A DNA stretch of 32,043 nt from Pseudoxanthomonas sp. GTDB taxonomy: Bacteria; Pseudomonadota; Gammaproteobacteria; Xanthomonadales; Xanthomonadaceae. The notes under the pieces are model-generated. The model ran no database searches. It was not told the origin of the DNA and was given only the letters and a program-made list of their open reading frames with translations. Positions within the stretch are counted from its first letter, which is position 1. Each line of letters begins with the position of its first letter. The position numbers were made by a program, and so were the translations under genes. Location: the NCBI RefSeq assembly GCF_002863005.1, contig NZ_PKDG01000001.1, positions 1-32,043 of the forward strand, given 5' to 3'. Below, piece by piece: positions 1-7,375 of the stretch.

Positions 1-115
1 AGACGAAGAGCAGCGTGTAAAGGCCGAACAGCGCGGCCAGCACCAGCGTGAACGCCGCGAACACCAGCATCATGCGGTTGCGAAGCCGCCGGCGCGGCAG
101 GATCGATGCGCTCAT
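1..115 (-). CDS. Sensor histidine kinase, N-terminal fragment
   Basis: Only the first 38 codons are inside the window; the rest lies beyond the left edge. The start codon overlaps the stop of the response regulator gene (ATGA), the usual arrangement of a translationally coupled two-component pair. The visible protein begins with an arginine-rich cytoplasmic segment (MSASILPRRRLRNRMM), followed by a hydrophobic stretch (LVFAAFTLVLAALFGLYTLLFV) that fits the first transmembrane helix of a membrane sensor kinase. No kinase domain is visible, so the identity rests on the partner gene, the overlap and the membrane start. The signal sensed cannot be inferred. Confidence 0.75.
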   Translation of the reverse strand, partial: MSASILPRRRLRNRMMLVFAAFTLVLAALFGLYTLLFV

Positions 116-801
116 GCGTCGGCTTCCAGCCGGAAACCCACGCCATGCACGGTTTTCAGCATCGGCGTGGCAAACGGCTTGTCCAGCGCCTGGCGGAGCA
201 GGTAGAGATGCGTGCGCAGCGGATCCGACTCCGGCGGCGCATCGCCCCACAGGCGCTGGATCAATTCGCTGCGCGTCAAGGTCCGTGGCCACGCCTCGGC
301 GAGGGCTAGCAGGATCTGGTACGCCGTCTGGTGCAGTTCAAGCGGAAGCTCGTGTCGTGTCGCCAGCGCATGCCGGCGATCGATGCGCAGCGTGCCGATC
401 CGCACGACATGGGTCTCGCCACTGCGGTGTCGCTGCGTGAGCGCCTGGCAGCGCGCGATCAGTTCCGCGCCCGCGAACGGCTTGACCAGATAGTCGTCGG
501 CGCCGGCACGGAAGCCTTGCAGCTTGTCCTCCAGCGCGTCGCGTGCGGTCAGCATCAGTACCGGGACGTGGCGATCGGCCTCCGCCCGAAGGCGCTCGCA
601 CAGGCGCAGGCCATCGAGTGCGGGCAAGCCCACGTCGAGCACCAGCACGTCGGGCGGCGCGTCGAGCGCCATCTGCAATCCGCTGAGGCCATCCGAAGCG
701 AACTCGACGGTCATGCCAGCATCGGTGAAAAGGTGTTGCAACTGCACTCGCAGCAGCGCGTTGTCTTCGATCACCAGGATGCGGGCCGGAGGTGCCGTCA
801 T
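112..801 (-). CDS. OmpR/PhoB-family response regulator
   Basis: A DNA-binding response regulator of 229 residues, a normal length for the family. The receiver domain (about 7-118) has the acidic pair E12-D13, the phosphoacceptor D56 in VLVLDVGLP, the switch residue T85 and the conserved K107 in LVKPF. The C-terminal half (about 130-226) is a winged helix with the typical ending in which a short strand (TVHGVGFRLE) forms the wing. It is expected to be phosphorylated by the kinase encoded just downstream and to control transcription. The targets are unknown. It lies 3 nt downstream of the DJ-1-like gene on the same strand, so the three genes may be co-transcribed. The family is certain; the specific system is not. 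Confidence 0.95.
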   Translation of the reverse strand: MTAPPARILVIEDNALLRVQLQHLFTDAGMTVEFASDGLSGLQMALDAPPDVLVLDVGLPALDGLRLCERLRAEADRHVPVLMLTARDALEDKLQGFRAGADDYLVKPFAGAELIARCQALTQRHRSGETHVVRIGTLRIDRRHALATRHELPLELHQTAYQILLALAEAWPRTLTRSELIQRLWGDAPPESDPLRTHLYLLRQALDKPFATPMLKTVHGVGFRLEADA

Positions 802-804
802 CGT

Positions 805-1929
805 TCAACCATCGATGCGTTGCAGGAGGGCCTTAGCTTCGGCCATGTCCGGCTTGCCCGCCAGCACCTGCTGCACCAGCGATTTCGCCTGTTCCCGTTC
901 GCCCAGGCGGAGATGGGCCTCGGCGGCACCGAGCTTCAGCTGCGGCTGCGCCATGTAGGGCATCGCCAACTGCATCAGGGTCAGCGCATGCCGCAGGTCG
1001 TCGTTGCCGCCGACCGCCTGCGCCTGGTAATAGCCCAGCATGCCCAGCAGGTCCACGTGGTAGCGCTCGCGATCCTGCGCCAGCGCATCCGCTGCGCCAC
1101 GCACATCGCCGCTGCGGGCCCGGGCAGCGAGCGCCATCGTCAGCTCGTCGCGCCACGGTGAACGCGCCACGGGCGTGCGGCCGGTCGCGCGCACGATGGC
1201 GTCGGCGACGCCGGGCGTGGAGTAAGGGTTCTGCCCGGTGACCAGGCGCCCGTCCACGACGACCTTCGCCATCATCAGCGGTGCTTCCTGCCACCGCGCC
1301 CCGCGCCCGCGCAACGCGTCCTCGAGCTGCCACGGGAAATCCTTCGCCCAGCGCTTGCCGAACACCGCTTCCTCTTCATTCGTGAAGCCCGTCATCGCCT
1401 TGCCTGCAACCAACATCGTTCCGTCGCCGAGCTTCACGTCCACCAGCGCGGCCGGCCCATGGCAGACCGCGCCGATCACGGCGCCCTGCATGTAGGCTTC
1501 GGCCAGCAGCGACGCCAGCGCGTTGTCGCGCGGCAGATCGAACATCGCGCCCTTGCCGCCGACGACGTAGATCGCCGCGTAGTCCGCCGCCTTCACGTCG
1601 CGCGTCGAACGCGTCGCCGCCAGCGTACGCATGGCCTCTGCATCACCGAGCAACGCCGCGTTGAAGGGTTCCTGCGCGTTGTACTTGTCGGCTTCCACGG
1701 CACCGCCCTGCGGACTGGCGACGTCCACCTTCAGTCCGTTGGCCTTGAAGATCAGCCAGGCTTGCGACAGTTCGTCGAACTCGTAGCCGGGACGGGTCTT
1801 GCCCTGGTCGCGTCCCTCGCCGCTGACGACGATCAGCACCTTGTCCGGCACGGCGGCGTGCGCGGGCAGTACCACGGCGAAGCAAAGCAGTGCGCCCAGC
1901 CGGCGCAGGGCGTTGGGAATCAGGGACAT
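805..1929 (-). CDS. Exported DJ-1/PfpI-like protein with C-terminal TPR-like region
   Basis: The start at 1929 gives 374 residues and a good Sec signal peptide (positive MSLIPNALRR, hydrophobic core, then PAHAA before the mature start VPDK). An upstream in-frame start at 1977 would bury that signal. Residues about 29-250 form a class-I glutamine-amidotransferase-like fold of the DJ-1/PfpI/Hsp31 type, with the nucleophile elbow A-V-C-H-G-P (Cys about 156) and a conserved acidic segment near GYEFDEL. The remaining 120 residues are alanine- and leucine-rich helices (for example LKLGAAEAHLRLGEREQA) that look like one or two TPR repeats. Known relatives are glyoxalases, chaperones or proteases; which activity applies here is not visible. 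Periplasmic location is inferred from the signal peptide. Confidence 0.8.
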   Translation of the reverse strand: MSLIPNALRRLGALLCFAVVLPAHAAVPDKVLIVVSGEGRDQGKTRPGYEFDELSQAWLIFKANGLKVDVASPQGGAVEADKYNAQEPFNAALLGDAEAMRTLAATRSTRDVKAADYAAIYVVGGKGAMFDLPRDNALASLLAEAYMQGAVIGAVCHGPAALVDVKLGDGTMLVAGKAMTGFTNEEEAVFGKRWAKDFPWQLEDALRGRGARWQEAPLMMAKVVVDGRLVTGQNPYSTPGVADAIVRATGRTPVARSPWRDELTMALAARARSGDVRGAADALAQDRERYHVDLLGMLGYYQAQAVGGNDDLRHALTLMQLAMPYMAQPQLKLGAAEAHLRLGEREQAKSLVQQVLAGKPDMAEAKALLQRIDG

Positions 1930-1995
1930 GGGACGGATCTCCGAGGGAAGGCCGCCAGTCTCCCGCGCCCGGATCAACCAAGCTTCAAACGCACG

Positions 1996-2625
1996 CTACC
2001 AGCCCGTCTGCGGGCCGAACGCGTAACGCTTCAGCGCCTTGCCGAAGCTGCGCGCATCGGTGACGGTTTCGGCATGCATGCCGGCGTCGCGCGCGCCCCG
2101 CACATTGGTGAACTTGTCGTCGACGAACAGCGTGCTGCCGGCATCCCAGCCCAGCACGTCGAGCGCACGCGTGAACGTCGCCGGGGCAGGCTTGCGCATC
2201 TGCAGTCCGCCGCTGGTCAGCACGCGGCCTTCGATCCTGGACGCCATCGGCGCAACGATGCGGGGGATCGCGTGCGTCATCATCACGCCGTTGTTGGTCA
2301 GTACGCCCAGGGAGAGAGCGGGGTGCAGCGCCGCGATGCGCTCCAGCACGCCGTCGATGGCAGTGCTGCCCGCCATGCGTGAAGCCAGCCAGGCGTCTTC
2401 ATCCACCACCGCGCCCAAGCCCTCGCCCAATCGGCCGAGATAGGCGGCGGTGTCGATCGTGCCGCTGTCGTACTCGGTTTCCAGGCCCGAGACGAACAAC
2501 ACCTCGCGCACCCGTTCGGAGGCGCAACCCGCATGCGCGGCGAGGTGCGCGATGCGCACCTCGTGCCGGTAGTGGGCCAGGACGCCGTCGAAATCGAACA
2601 GCACCTGGTGGATGCGGGGCTTCAT
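1996..2625 (-). CDS. HAD-superfamily hydrolase (subfamily IA)
   Basis: A 209-residue cytosolic phosphatase-like protein with all four HAD motifs: motif I FDFDGV (nucleophile D11, acid/base D13), motif II LTNNG (T110), motif III K145 in MRKPAP, and motif IV LFVDDK (D169-D170) followed by the usual N-x-x-GA-x-x-AGM stretch. A helical cap lies between motifs I and II (about 20-85), as in subfamily IA, which includes phosphoglycolate phosphatases and beta-phosphoglucomutases. The substrate cannot be told from sequence. Its start overlaps the hemL stop (ATGA), so it is probably translated from the hemL message. A direct role in porphyrin synthesis is not implied by that position. Confidence 0.9.
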   Translation of the reverse strand: MKPRIHQVLFDFDGVLAHYRHEVRIAHLAAHAGCASERVREVLFVSGLETEYDSGTIDTAAYLGRLGEGLGAVVDEDAWLASRMAGSTAIDGVLERIAALHPALSLGVLTNNGVMMTHAIPRIVAPMASRIEGRVLTSGGLQMRKPAPATFTRALDVLGWDAGSTLFVDDKFTNVRGARDAGMHAETVTDARSFGKALKRYAFGPQTGW

Positions 2626-3914
2626 CCCGCGGCGACGACCTTGAAGGCCTCACGGGCGGCGGCAATCGTCGCGTCGATGACGTCGGGTGTGTGTGCGCTG
2701 GACATGAAGCCGGCTTCAAACGCCGACGGCGCCAGGTACACGCCGCGTTCCAGCATCGCGTGGAAGAAGCGGTTGAATGCTGCGGTGTCGCAGGCGATGG
2801 CCTGCGCATACGTGTCCACTTGCTGATCGGTGAAGAACAGGCCGAACATCGCGCCGACGCGCGTGGTGGTCAGCGCTACACCGGCGTCGCGCGCGGCGGC
2901 TTCCAGGCCTTCGCAGAGCGTCGCTGTCGCCGCGGCGAGGCGGTCGTGGAAACCCGGCGTCTGGATGAGCTCCAGCATCGCCAGGCCCGCGGCCATCGCC
3001 ACCGGATTGCCGCTCAGCGTGCCGGCTTGGTAGATCGGGCCGGCTGGCGCGATCTGCTGCATCAGGTCGCGACGGCCACCGTAGGCGCCCACCGGCATGC
3101 CACCGCCGATGATCTTGCCGAAGGTGGTCAGGTCCGGCGTGATGCCGTAATGCGCCTGCGCCCCGCCGAGGGCGACGCGGAAACCGGTCATCACTTCGTC
3201 GAAGATCAGCAGCGTGCCATGCTGCGTGCACAGGGCGCGCAGGTGCTGCAGGTAGCCGTCGCGCGGCGGCAGGCAGTTCGCGTTGCCGACGACGGGTTCG
3301 ATGATCAGGCAGGCGATCTCGCTGCCGTACTGTTCGAACAGCTGCGTGGCGCCTTCGACGTCGTTGTAGCTCAGCGTCAGCGTCAGTTCGCTAAGCCCCA
3401 CCGGCACGCCGGGCGAGGTCGGCACGCCCAGCGTCAGCATGCCGCTGCCGGCCTTCACCAGGAACGAATCGCCGTGGCCGTGGTAGCAGCCTTCGAACTT
3501 GACGATGCGGTTGCGCCCGGTCGCGCCGCGCGCCAGGCGGATCGCCGACAGCGTGGCTTCGGTGCCGGAGTTGACCATGCGCACCATCTCGCACGATGGC
3601 ACCAGGCGCGTGATCGTTTCGGCCATCGTCACTTCCGCCGGACAGGGCGCGCCGTACGACAGGCCGTCCTGGATCGCCGCCTGCACCGCCTCGCGCACTG
3701 TCGGATGGTTGTGGCCGACGATCATCGGGCCCCACGAGCCGACGTAGTCGATGTAGCGGTTGCCATCGACGTCGTGCAGGTACGCGCCATCGGCGCGCTG
3801 CACGAAGAACGGTTCGCCCCCGACCGACTTGAACGCGCGCACCGGCGAATTGACGCCGCCGGGCAGCAACTGCTGGGCGCGGGCGAAGAGGGCGTGGGAC
3901 TGGTCGTGATTCAT
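2622..3914 (-). CDS. hemL: Glutamate-1-semialdehyde 2,1-aminomutase
   Basis: HemL converts glutamate-1-semialdehyde to 5-aminolevulinate, the last step of the C5 route into tetrapyrroles. The protein has 430 residues, the normal size. Diagnostic features are the N-terminal [13 protein letters not shown], the PLP phosphate-binding SGTEA (116-120), FDEVMTGFR (238-246, including the PLP-pyridine aspartate) and the Schiff-base lysine K267 in [17 protein letters not shown] chose the start at 3914 ([10 protein letters not shown]), where homology begins; the longer frame upstream runs into a palindromic repeat. It is followed by an overlapping HAD hydrolase gene and preceded on the same strand by thiE. 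Confidence 0.98.
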   Translation of the reverse strand: MNHDQSHALFARAQQLLPGGVNSPVRAFKSVGGEPFFVQRADGAYLHDVDGNRYIDYVGSWGPMIVGHNHPTVREAVQAAIQDGLSYGAPCPAEVTMAETITRLVPSCEMVRMVNSGTEATLSAIRLARGATGRNRIVKFEGCYHGHGDSFLVKAGSGMLTLGVPTSPGVPVGLSELTLTLSYNDVEGATQLFEQYGSEIACLIIEPVVGNANCLPPRDGYLQHLRALCTQHGTLLIFDEVMTGFRVALGGAQAHYGITPDLTTFGKIIGGGMPVGAYGGRRDLMQQIAPAGPIYQAGTLSGNPVAMAAGLAMLELIQTPGFHDRLAAATATLCEGLEAAARDAGVALTTTRVGAMFGLFFTDQQVDTYAQAIACDTAAFNRFFHAMLERGVYLAPSAFEAGFMSSAHTPDVIDATIAAAREAFKVVAAG

Positions 3915-3942
3915 GGGATTCCAGGGAGTAGGGGGGCGTCTT

Positions 3943-4007
3943 GTGGGAGCGACGTAGGTCGCGATGGAAGAGTCGTGATGCCTCATCGCGACTTACGTCG
4001 CTCCCAC
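3943..4007. repeat. REP-like palindromic element, family A copy 1
   Basis: Two 24-nt arms (3943-3966 and 3984-4007) are inverted copies with a single mismatch, separated by a 17-nt loop. The arm begins GTGGGAGCGACGTARGTCGC. The element lies between the end of thiE and the start of hemL. The same arm sequence recurs at 4920-4984. It resembles the dispersed extragenic palindromes of Xanthomonadaceae. It would form a strong RNA hairpin and could modulate read-through from thiE into hemL. Confidence 0.9.
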
Positions 4008-4015
4008 GGGGAGCA

Positions 4016-4654
4016 TCAGGCTCGGTCAAATCCTGCTCGGTAGGCCTGCGCCGCGGCCACCGGATCGGCGGCCTCGAACACGCCGCCGATCACGGCGACC
4101 AGGTCGGCGCCGGCCGCCACCAGTGGGCCCATATTGTCCGGGGTAATGCCGCCTATCGCCACCCGCGGGACACCCAGCGAGGCGGCATCGGCCAGCAATG
4201 CCGGTGTGGCGCGGCGCGTGGTGACCTTGCTGGTGGTCGGGAAGAAGGCCCCAAACGCCACGTAGCTGGCGCCTGCCGCCACCGCGCGTTCGGCGAGCGC
4301 GTGCTCGTCGTAGCACGAGGCACCGACGATGGCATGCGGGCCCAGGCGGTGGCGGGCGGCCGCCATGTCACCGTCGTCTTCACCGAGATGGACGCCGGCG
4401 GCGCCGACGGCCTCCGCCAGGGCGATGTCATCGTTGATGATCAGCGGCACGCCGGCCTGCACGCAAAGCGCCTGCAGGGAGGTGGCCTGCGCGAGACCCA
4501 GACCGGCGTCGGCCGTCTTCTGGCGATACTGCAGCCAGGTCGCATGCGGAAGCACGGCGCCCACGCGCGCCAGCAGGCGGGCGGTGTCCGCGTCTTCCGG
4601 CGTGATCAGGTACAGCCCGCGAGCGTGGCGGACGGACGGCGTCTGGGATGTCAT
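4016..4654 (-). CDS. thiE: Thiamine-phosphate synthase
   Basis: ThiE joins HMP-pyrophosphate and thiazole phosphate to give thiamine monophosphate. The 212-residue protein is a TIM barrel with the family motifs in order: QYRQK (42-46, pyrophosphate binding), NDD (74-76), GVHLGEDD (87-94; the usual Gln of HLGQ is Glu here), GAFFPTTSK (135-143, phosphate and substrate loop) and GGIT (168-171). The start at 4654 ([10 protein letters not shown]) is preferred over an in-frame start at 4705, because the latter would overlap the divergent rubredoxin promoter region. Only about 65 nt separate it from the rubredoxin gene and I see no THI-box riboswitch there. A palindromic repeat follows the stop. Confidence 0.96.
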   Translation of the reverse strand: MTSQTPSVRHARGLYLITPEDADTARLLARVGAVLPHATWLQYRQKTADAGLGLAQATSLQALCVQAGVPLIINDDIALAEAVGAAGVHLGEDDGDMAAARHRLGPHAIVGASCYDEHALAERAVAAGASYVAFGAFFPTTSKVTTRRATPALLADAASLGVPRVAIGGITPDNMGPLVAAGADLVAVIGGVFEAADPVAAAQAYRAGFDRA

Positions 4655-4719
4655 CGGCGAACTTCCGGTGCGCGGGCGGCGATGGGACAATGGCCGCTCC
4701 TCCAAGCCGGCATTATCCC

Positions 4720-4911
4720 GTGACCGACGCCACCGCCACCATCTACCGCACCTGGATGTGCGTGGTCTGCGGCTTCATCTACGACGAGGCTGATGGTCTG
4801 CCCGAAGAGGGCATCGCCCCCGGCACGCGCTGGGAAGACATCCCGGACGACTGGACCTGCCCGGACTGCGGCGTCAGCAAGGAGGATTTCGAGATGGTGG
4901 AGCGGGACTGA
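4720..4911 (+). CDS. Rubredoxin
   Basis: A small electron carrier with one Fe(SCys)4 centre. With a GTG start at 4720 it has 63 residues, and the iron ligands are C14 and C17 (M-C-V-V-C-G-F-I-Y) and C47 and C50 (C-P-D-C-G-V-S-K). The aromatic and glycine framework is typical ([15 protein letters not shown]). Starts at 4690 (ATG) or 4648 would add an N-terminal tail not usual in rubredoxins; no start has a clear Shine-Dalgarno sequence, so the choice is by family length. It is divergent from thiE and ends nine bases before a perfect palindromic repeat that separates it from the convergent SirB1-like gene. The redox partner is not encoded nearby. Confidence 0.95.
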   Translation: MTDATATIYRTWMCVVCGFIYDEADGLPEEGIAPGTRWEDIPDDWTCPDCGVSKEDFEMVERD

Positions 4912-4919
4912 GGAGTCTA

Positions 4920-4984
4920 GTGGGAGCGACGTAAGTCGCGATGATGGGCCGATGGTGGTTCATCGCGACTTACGTCGCTCCCAC
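4920..4984. repeat. REP-like palindromic element, family A copy 2
   Basis: Arms 4920-4944 and 4960-4984 are perfect 25-nt inverted copies around a 15-nt loop. The arm is nearly identical to that of the element at 3943-4007, while the loops differ. It sits between the convergent ends of the rubredoxin and SirB1-like genes, where such a hairpin could act as a bidirectional transcription barrier or 3'-end stabiliser. Confidence 0.93.
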
Positions 4985-4994
4985 GCCGGCAACA

Positions 4995-5843
4995 TCAATG
5001 CATCCGCGACGTACGCGCCGCGTTGAGCTCGATCAGCTGTTCGCGCATCGCCGCGGCATCGTTCGCTTCCGGCGACAGGTGCAGGTAGCGGGCCAGGTCG
5101 CGCTGCGCGCCGGCCTTGTAGTCCATCTTCAGGTAGGCGAGGCCGCGGTCGCGCAGGGCGTCGGGCTGGTCGGGCGTGAGTTTCAGCACGCGGTCCGCGC
5201 TGCGGGCGGCGCGGTCCCATTCCTCCCGCTCGGCATACAGTCCATGCAGGTTGCGCAGCGTGCGCACGAGGATGGCGCGCGGCGAGGCGGGATTGAGGAT
5301 GTGCAGCAGCGCGGCATCGTCCGGAACGTCGCCGCCCAGGTGGGGTTTGGCGCGTTCGCGCAGCTCGTCCACACCGAGCGGCCGCCCGCCATTGAACGGA
5401 TCCATCACCAGCAGGCCGTCGTCCACCGGCAGGCGGACCAGGAAATGACCGGGGAAGGACACACCATCCAGCGGCACGCCGAGCCGGCGGGCGACTTCGA
5501 TCTGCACCATCGCCAGCGACACCGGATTGCCGAGCCGGCGTTCGAACACCTGGTTGAGGTAGCTGTTGCGGGGGTCGTAATACTCGTCGTGGTTGCCGGT
5601 GTAGCCCAGCTCGTCGAACAGGTGCCGGTTGATGGCCGCCATCTTCAGCGGCCACGGCTCGATCGTGTCGATCTCGTGGCGCAGGTGTTCGGCATGGCTC
5701 TGGACGAGCGTGTCGTAGAGATCGGCGTCCAGGTCGGGGTACTCGTCGCGCGCGATCAGCAGCGCGGTTTCCAGCAGCGGTACGGTGTCGTCCGCCTGGC
5801 TGGCCAACGCATTCCATTCCGGCAATGTCAGTCGATCCCCCAT
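4995..5843 (-). CDS. SirB1-family protein: transglutaminase-like core plus TPRs
   Basis: About 282 residues from the start at 5843 (MGDRLTLPEW; two more codons upstream are possible). The N-terminal two thirds match the SirB1/transglutaminase-like core family: the segments NQVFERRLGNPVSLAM, EVARRLGVPLDGVSFPGHFLVR and MDPFNGG are hallmarks. The last 80 residues form TPR helices (RTLRNLHGLYAEREEWDRA, then ALRDRGLAYLKMDYKAGA). The canonical cysteine of active transglutaminases is not evident in the G-N-P-V-S-L segment, so an enzymatic role is doubtful. Family members are widespread in Proteobacteria (YchA in E. coli), with no firmly known function. It is convergent with the rubredoxin gene across a palindromic repeat. 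Confidence 0.88.
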   Translation of the reverse strand: MGDRLTLPEWNALASQADDTVPLLETALLIARDEYPDLDADLYDTLVQSHAEHLRHEIDTIEPWPLKMAAINRHLFDELGYTGNHDEYYDPRNSYLNQVFERRLGNPVSLAMVQIEVARRLGVPLDGVSFPGHFLVRLPVDDGLLVMDPFNGGRPLGVDELRERAKPHLGGDVPDDAALLHILNPASPRAILVRTLRNLHGLYAEREEWDRAARSADRVLKLTPDQPDALRDRGLAYLKMDYKAGAQRDLARYLHLSPEANDAAAMREQLIELNAARTSRMH

Positions 5844-5881
5844 GGCCACAGACTGGGGCCAATCGTCGCGACAATCAAGCC

Positions 5882-6328
5882 TCAGCGGACAGGCGGAATG
5901 CCTTTGCCCAACTCCATTTCCGCACCGTCCCTGAGCTTCAGCCGCTCGGCTTCGCCGGCATTCAGTTCCAGCACGTAGCGGGCGGGCTGGTCGCTGGGAT
6001 AGGAGGGGCAGCTGTCGCCGCCGGAGCAGGGCGGGACGTTGCGCTGCTGGGCGACCAGCTTGCGGGCATCGTCGAAGTATAGGATGTCCAGCGGGATGCG
6101 CGTGTTCTTCATCCAGTAGGCCTGCGGTTCTTCGGCGTCGTGGATGAAGAGCATGCCGGTGCCGGCGGCCAGCTCGTCGCGGAACATCAGGCCGCGTGCG
6201 CGCTCGGCGTCATCGTCGGCGATCTCCACCGTGAAGCGTTCGCCGCCGACTTCGACCCAGGGGCCGCCGTTGGCACAGGCGCTGAGCAGCAGGGCGGGGG
6301 CGAGAACGGACCACGGGGGCAGGCGCAT
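5882..6328 (-). CDS. DUF192-family lipoprotein
   Basis: About 148 residues from MRLPPWSVL. The N terminus is a lipoprotein signal ending in the lipobox L-S-A-C (lipidated Cys18), so the protein should be membrane-anchored on the periplasmic side. The rest is a DUF192 domain, with recognisable ARGLMFRDEL, GMLFIHD, YWMKNTRIPLDILY and YVLELNAG segments. The domain is common in bacteria and archaea and its function is not established. An in-frame ATG at 6346 would add six residues; it begins only about 13 nt downstream of a -10-like TACACT (6359-6364, minus), so the start is uncertain. The pair C-S-G-G-D-S-C in the middle could form a disulfide. Confidence 0.9.
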   Translation of the reverse strand: MRLPPWSVLAPALLLSACANGGPWVEVGGERFTVEIADDDAERARGLMFRDELAAGTGMLFIHDAEEPQAYWMKNTRIPLDILYFDDARKLVAQQRNVPPCSGGDSCPSYPSDQPARYVLELNAGEAERLKLRDGAEMELGKGIPPVR

Positions 6329-6388
6329 GTCGACATCCGGCGTCATCAGGGAGCCGCCAGTGTAGCGCCGACCGCCGCGGGGACCGCG

Positions 6389-6823
6389 TCACCCGCACGC
6401 CAGCCGCTCGGCCACGCGCTCCGCGACCCGACGGTTGTCGCGGTAGTAGGCGGCGTTGTCGGCGAGCGCCTGCCAGCGGTGCTGGTCCTCCACGTGGTGT
6501 CGCAGCTGGCGGACGACCCGCGGCATCAGTCGTCGATGCGTCGTGGCGTCCGCCGGCTGGGAGACCTGCAGCAGGTCGAGCAGCAACAGGATGCTGTCGT
6601 GGTTGCGTTCGGCCTGGCGACGCGCGGCGAGGAACAGGCGATCAAGACCGCCGGGTGTCAGCCGTGCGAGACCGGGGTCGGCCAAGCTGTGGCCCGGTGC
6701 GGCCTGCAGCACGTACAGGGCATCGTCGAGCGGTGGTGCTGCGGCTTCGAACATCGTGTGCGGAACGTCGCTGGTCTCGGCGCGCGGTGGGATGTCGTGC
6801 GTGTTGCGATCCTTCGGTGTCAT
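6389..6823 (-). CDS. Hypothetical protein, 144 aa
   Basis: I do not recognise a family. The start at 6823 is supported by an excellent ribosome-binding site (AAGGAGCTTCCG before the ATG). The first 40 residues are polar and probably disordered (MTPKDRNTHDIPPRAE). The remainder is helical and charged, with GLDRLFLAARRQAERNHDSI, then LLLLDLLQVSQ and an arginine-rich end. No signal peptide or membrane segment is visible. It is divergent from an HTH regulator and has a near-consensus promoter overlapped by inverted repeats, so it is probably regulated by that neighbour. The coding call rests on the ribosome-binding site, promoter and sensible composition. Confidence 0.7.
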   Translation of the reverse strand: MTPKDRNTHDIPPRAETSDVPHTMFEAAAPPLDDALYVLQAAPGHSLADPGLARLTPGGLDRLFLAARRQAERNHDSILLLLDLLQVSQPADATTHRRLMPRVVRQLRHHVEDQHRWQALADNAAYYRDNRRVAERVAERLACG

Positions 6824-6892
6824 CGGAAGCTCCTTGTGTCCGTTGTCGCGCATGCGTGTCGTGACTGTCATCCGACGTGCGCGGTGCGCCGC

Positions 6893-6921
6893 ACTGTATG
6901 AACTCAAAAAGTGCGCGTCAA
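6893..6921 (-). promoter_or_regulatory. Sigma-70 promoter for the 144-aa hypothetical gene
   Basis: On the minus strand a -35 TTGACG (6921-6916) and a -10 TACAGT (6898-6893) are separated by exactly 17 nt. The predicted start of transcription is near 6886, giving a leader of about 63 nt before the ATG at 6823. The spacer contains the repeat TGAACTCA, and the -35 box touches the repeat ATTCAC. Confidence 0.75.
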
Positions 6922-6952
6922 TTCACGTGGATAGTGAATATGTGTGAGTTCA
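6899..6952. promoter_or_regulatory. Nested inverted repeats, candidate operator
   Basis: An outer perfect 8-bp inverted repeat (TGAACTCA 6899-6906, TGAGTTCA 6945-6952) encloses an inner 6-bp one (ATTCAC 6921-6926, GTGAAT 6934-6939, seven bases apart). The half-sites share a TTCAC/GTGAA core. The array overlaps the hypothetical gene's promoter and lies 19 bases before the HTH regulator's start codon, as expected for an autoregulated divergent pair. Binding is an inference. Confidence 0.55.
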
Positions 6953-6971
6953 CCCCGCTAACGTGGCCGGC

Positions 6972-7361
6972 ATGGGCAACGAGCGCGAAAAATTCTCGCA
7001 ACGACTGGCGAACGCCATGCAGCAGGCGGGGTACGAAGCGCGGCCGAAAGTGTTGTTCCATCTCTTCAACAGCCACTACCGAGGTCGTTCCGTCACATTC
7101 CAGACGGTGTCACGTTGGCTGAGGGCGGGCGCGATCCCGGCGCAGGACAAGCTCCAGGTGATCGCGGATCTGCTGGGAGTGGAGCCGCATGCGCTTCGCT
7201 TCGGCTCACCCTCGCGTTCGCGCGTGGCGGAGACGCGATCGCCATGGCCGTCCGGTGTCGGCAGTCGCGAGCGCCAGGTCATCGATACGTTCCTGAAGTT
7301 GTCGCCGAAGAAGCGCGACCTCGTCGGCGATCTGGTCAGGGCGCTGTCCGACAACAGCTGA
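6972..7361 (+). CDS. Helix-turn-helix transcriptional regulator
   Basis: A 129-residue protein from the ATG at 6972 (a GTG three codons earlier is possible; no clear Shine-Dalgarno sequence). Residues about 5-75 look like an XRE/lambda-repressor-like domain: KFSQRLANAMQQAGY (helix 1), then FQTVSRWLRAGAIPAQDKL (recognition helix and following turn) and LQVIADLLGVEPHALRFG, the classic end of such domains. The segment between helices 1 and 3 is longer than usual (FHLFNSHYRGRS). A polar linker (80-100) leads to a C-terminal helix pair (RQVIDTFLKLSPKKRDLVGDL) that may dimerise. It has no peptidase domain like LexA/CI. The adjoining inverted repeats suggest it represses itself and the divergent gene. 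Targets elsewhere are unknown. Confidence 0.8.
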   Translation: MGNEREKFSQRLANAMQQAGYEARPKVLFHLFNSHYRGRSVTFQTVSRWLRAGAIPAQDKLQVIADLLGVEPHALRFGSPSRSRVAETRSPWPSGVGSRERQVIDTFLKLSPKKRDLVGDLVRALSDNS

Positions 7362-7375
7362 AGACCCCAGCGCGC

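Noticed and set aside
2379-4043. 554-codon plus-strand frame opposite hemL and the HAD gene
   Set aside because: It is the complement of two clear genes and is rich in Arg, His and Gln as expected for an antisense frame.
4655-4719. Possible TPP riboswitch upstream of thiE
   Set aside because: Only 65 nt separate thiE from the rubredoxin start and no THI-box core (CTGAGA / GATCTG-type pairs) is present.
4960-5874. 304-codon minus-strand frame over the SirB1-like gene
   Set aside because: It runs in another frame of the real gene and is extremely arginine-rich with no family motif.
6972-7361. Prophage repressor interpretation of the HTH gene
   Set aside because: No integrase, Cro-like gene, excision site or phage structural gene is nearby, and the protein lacks a CI-type peptidase domain.
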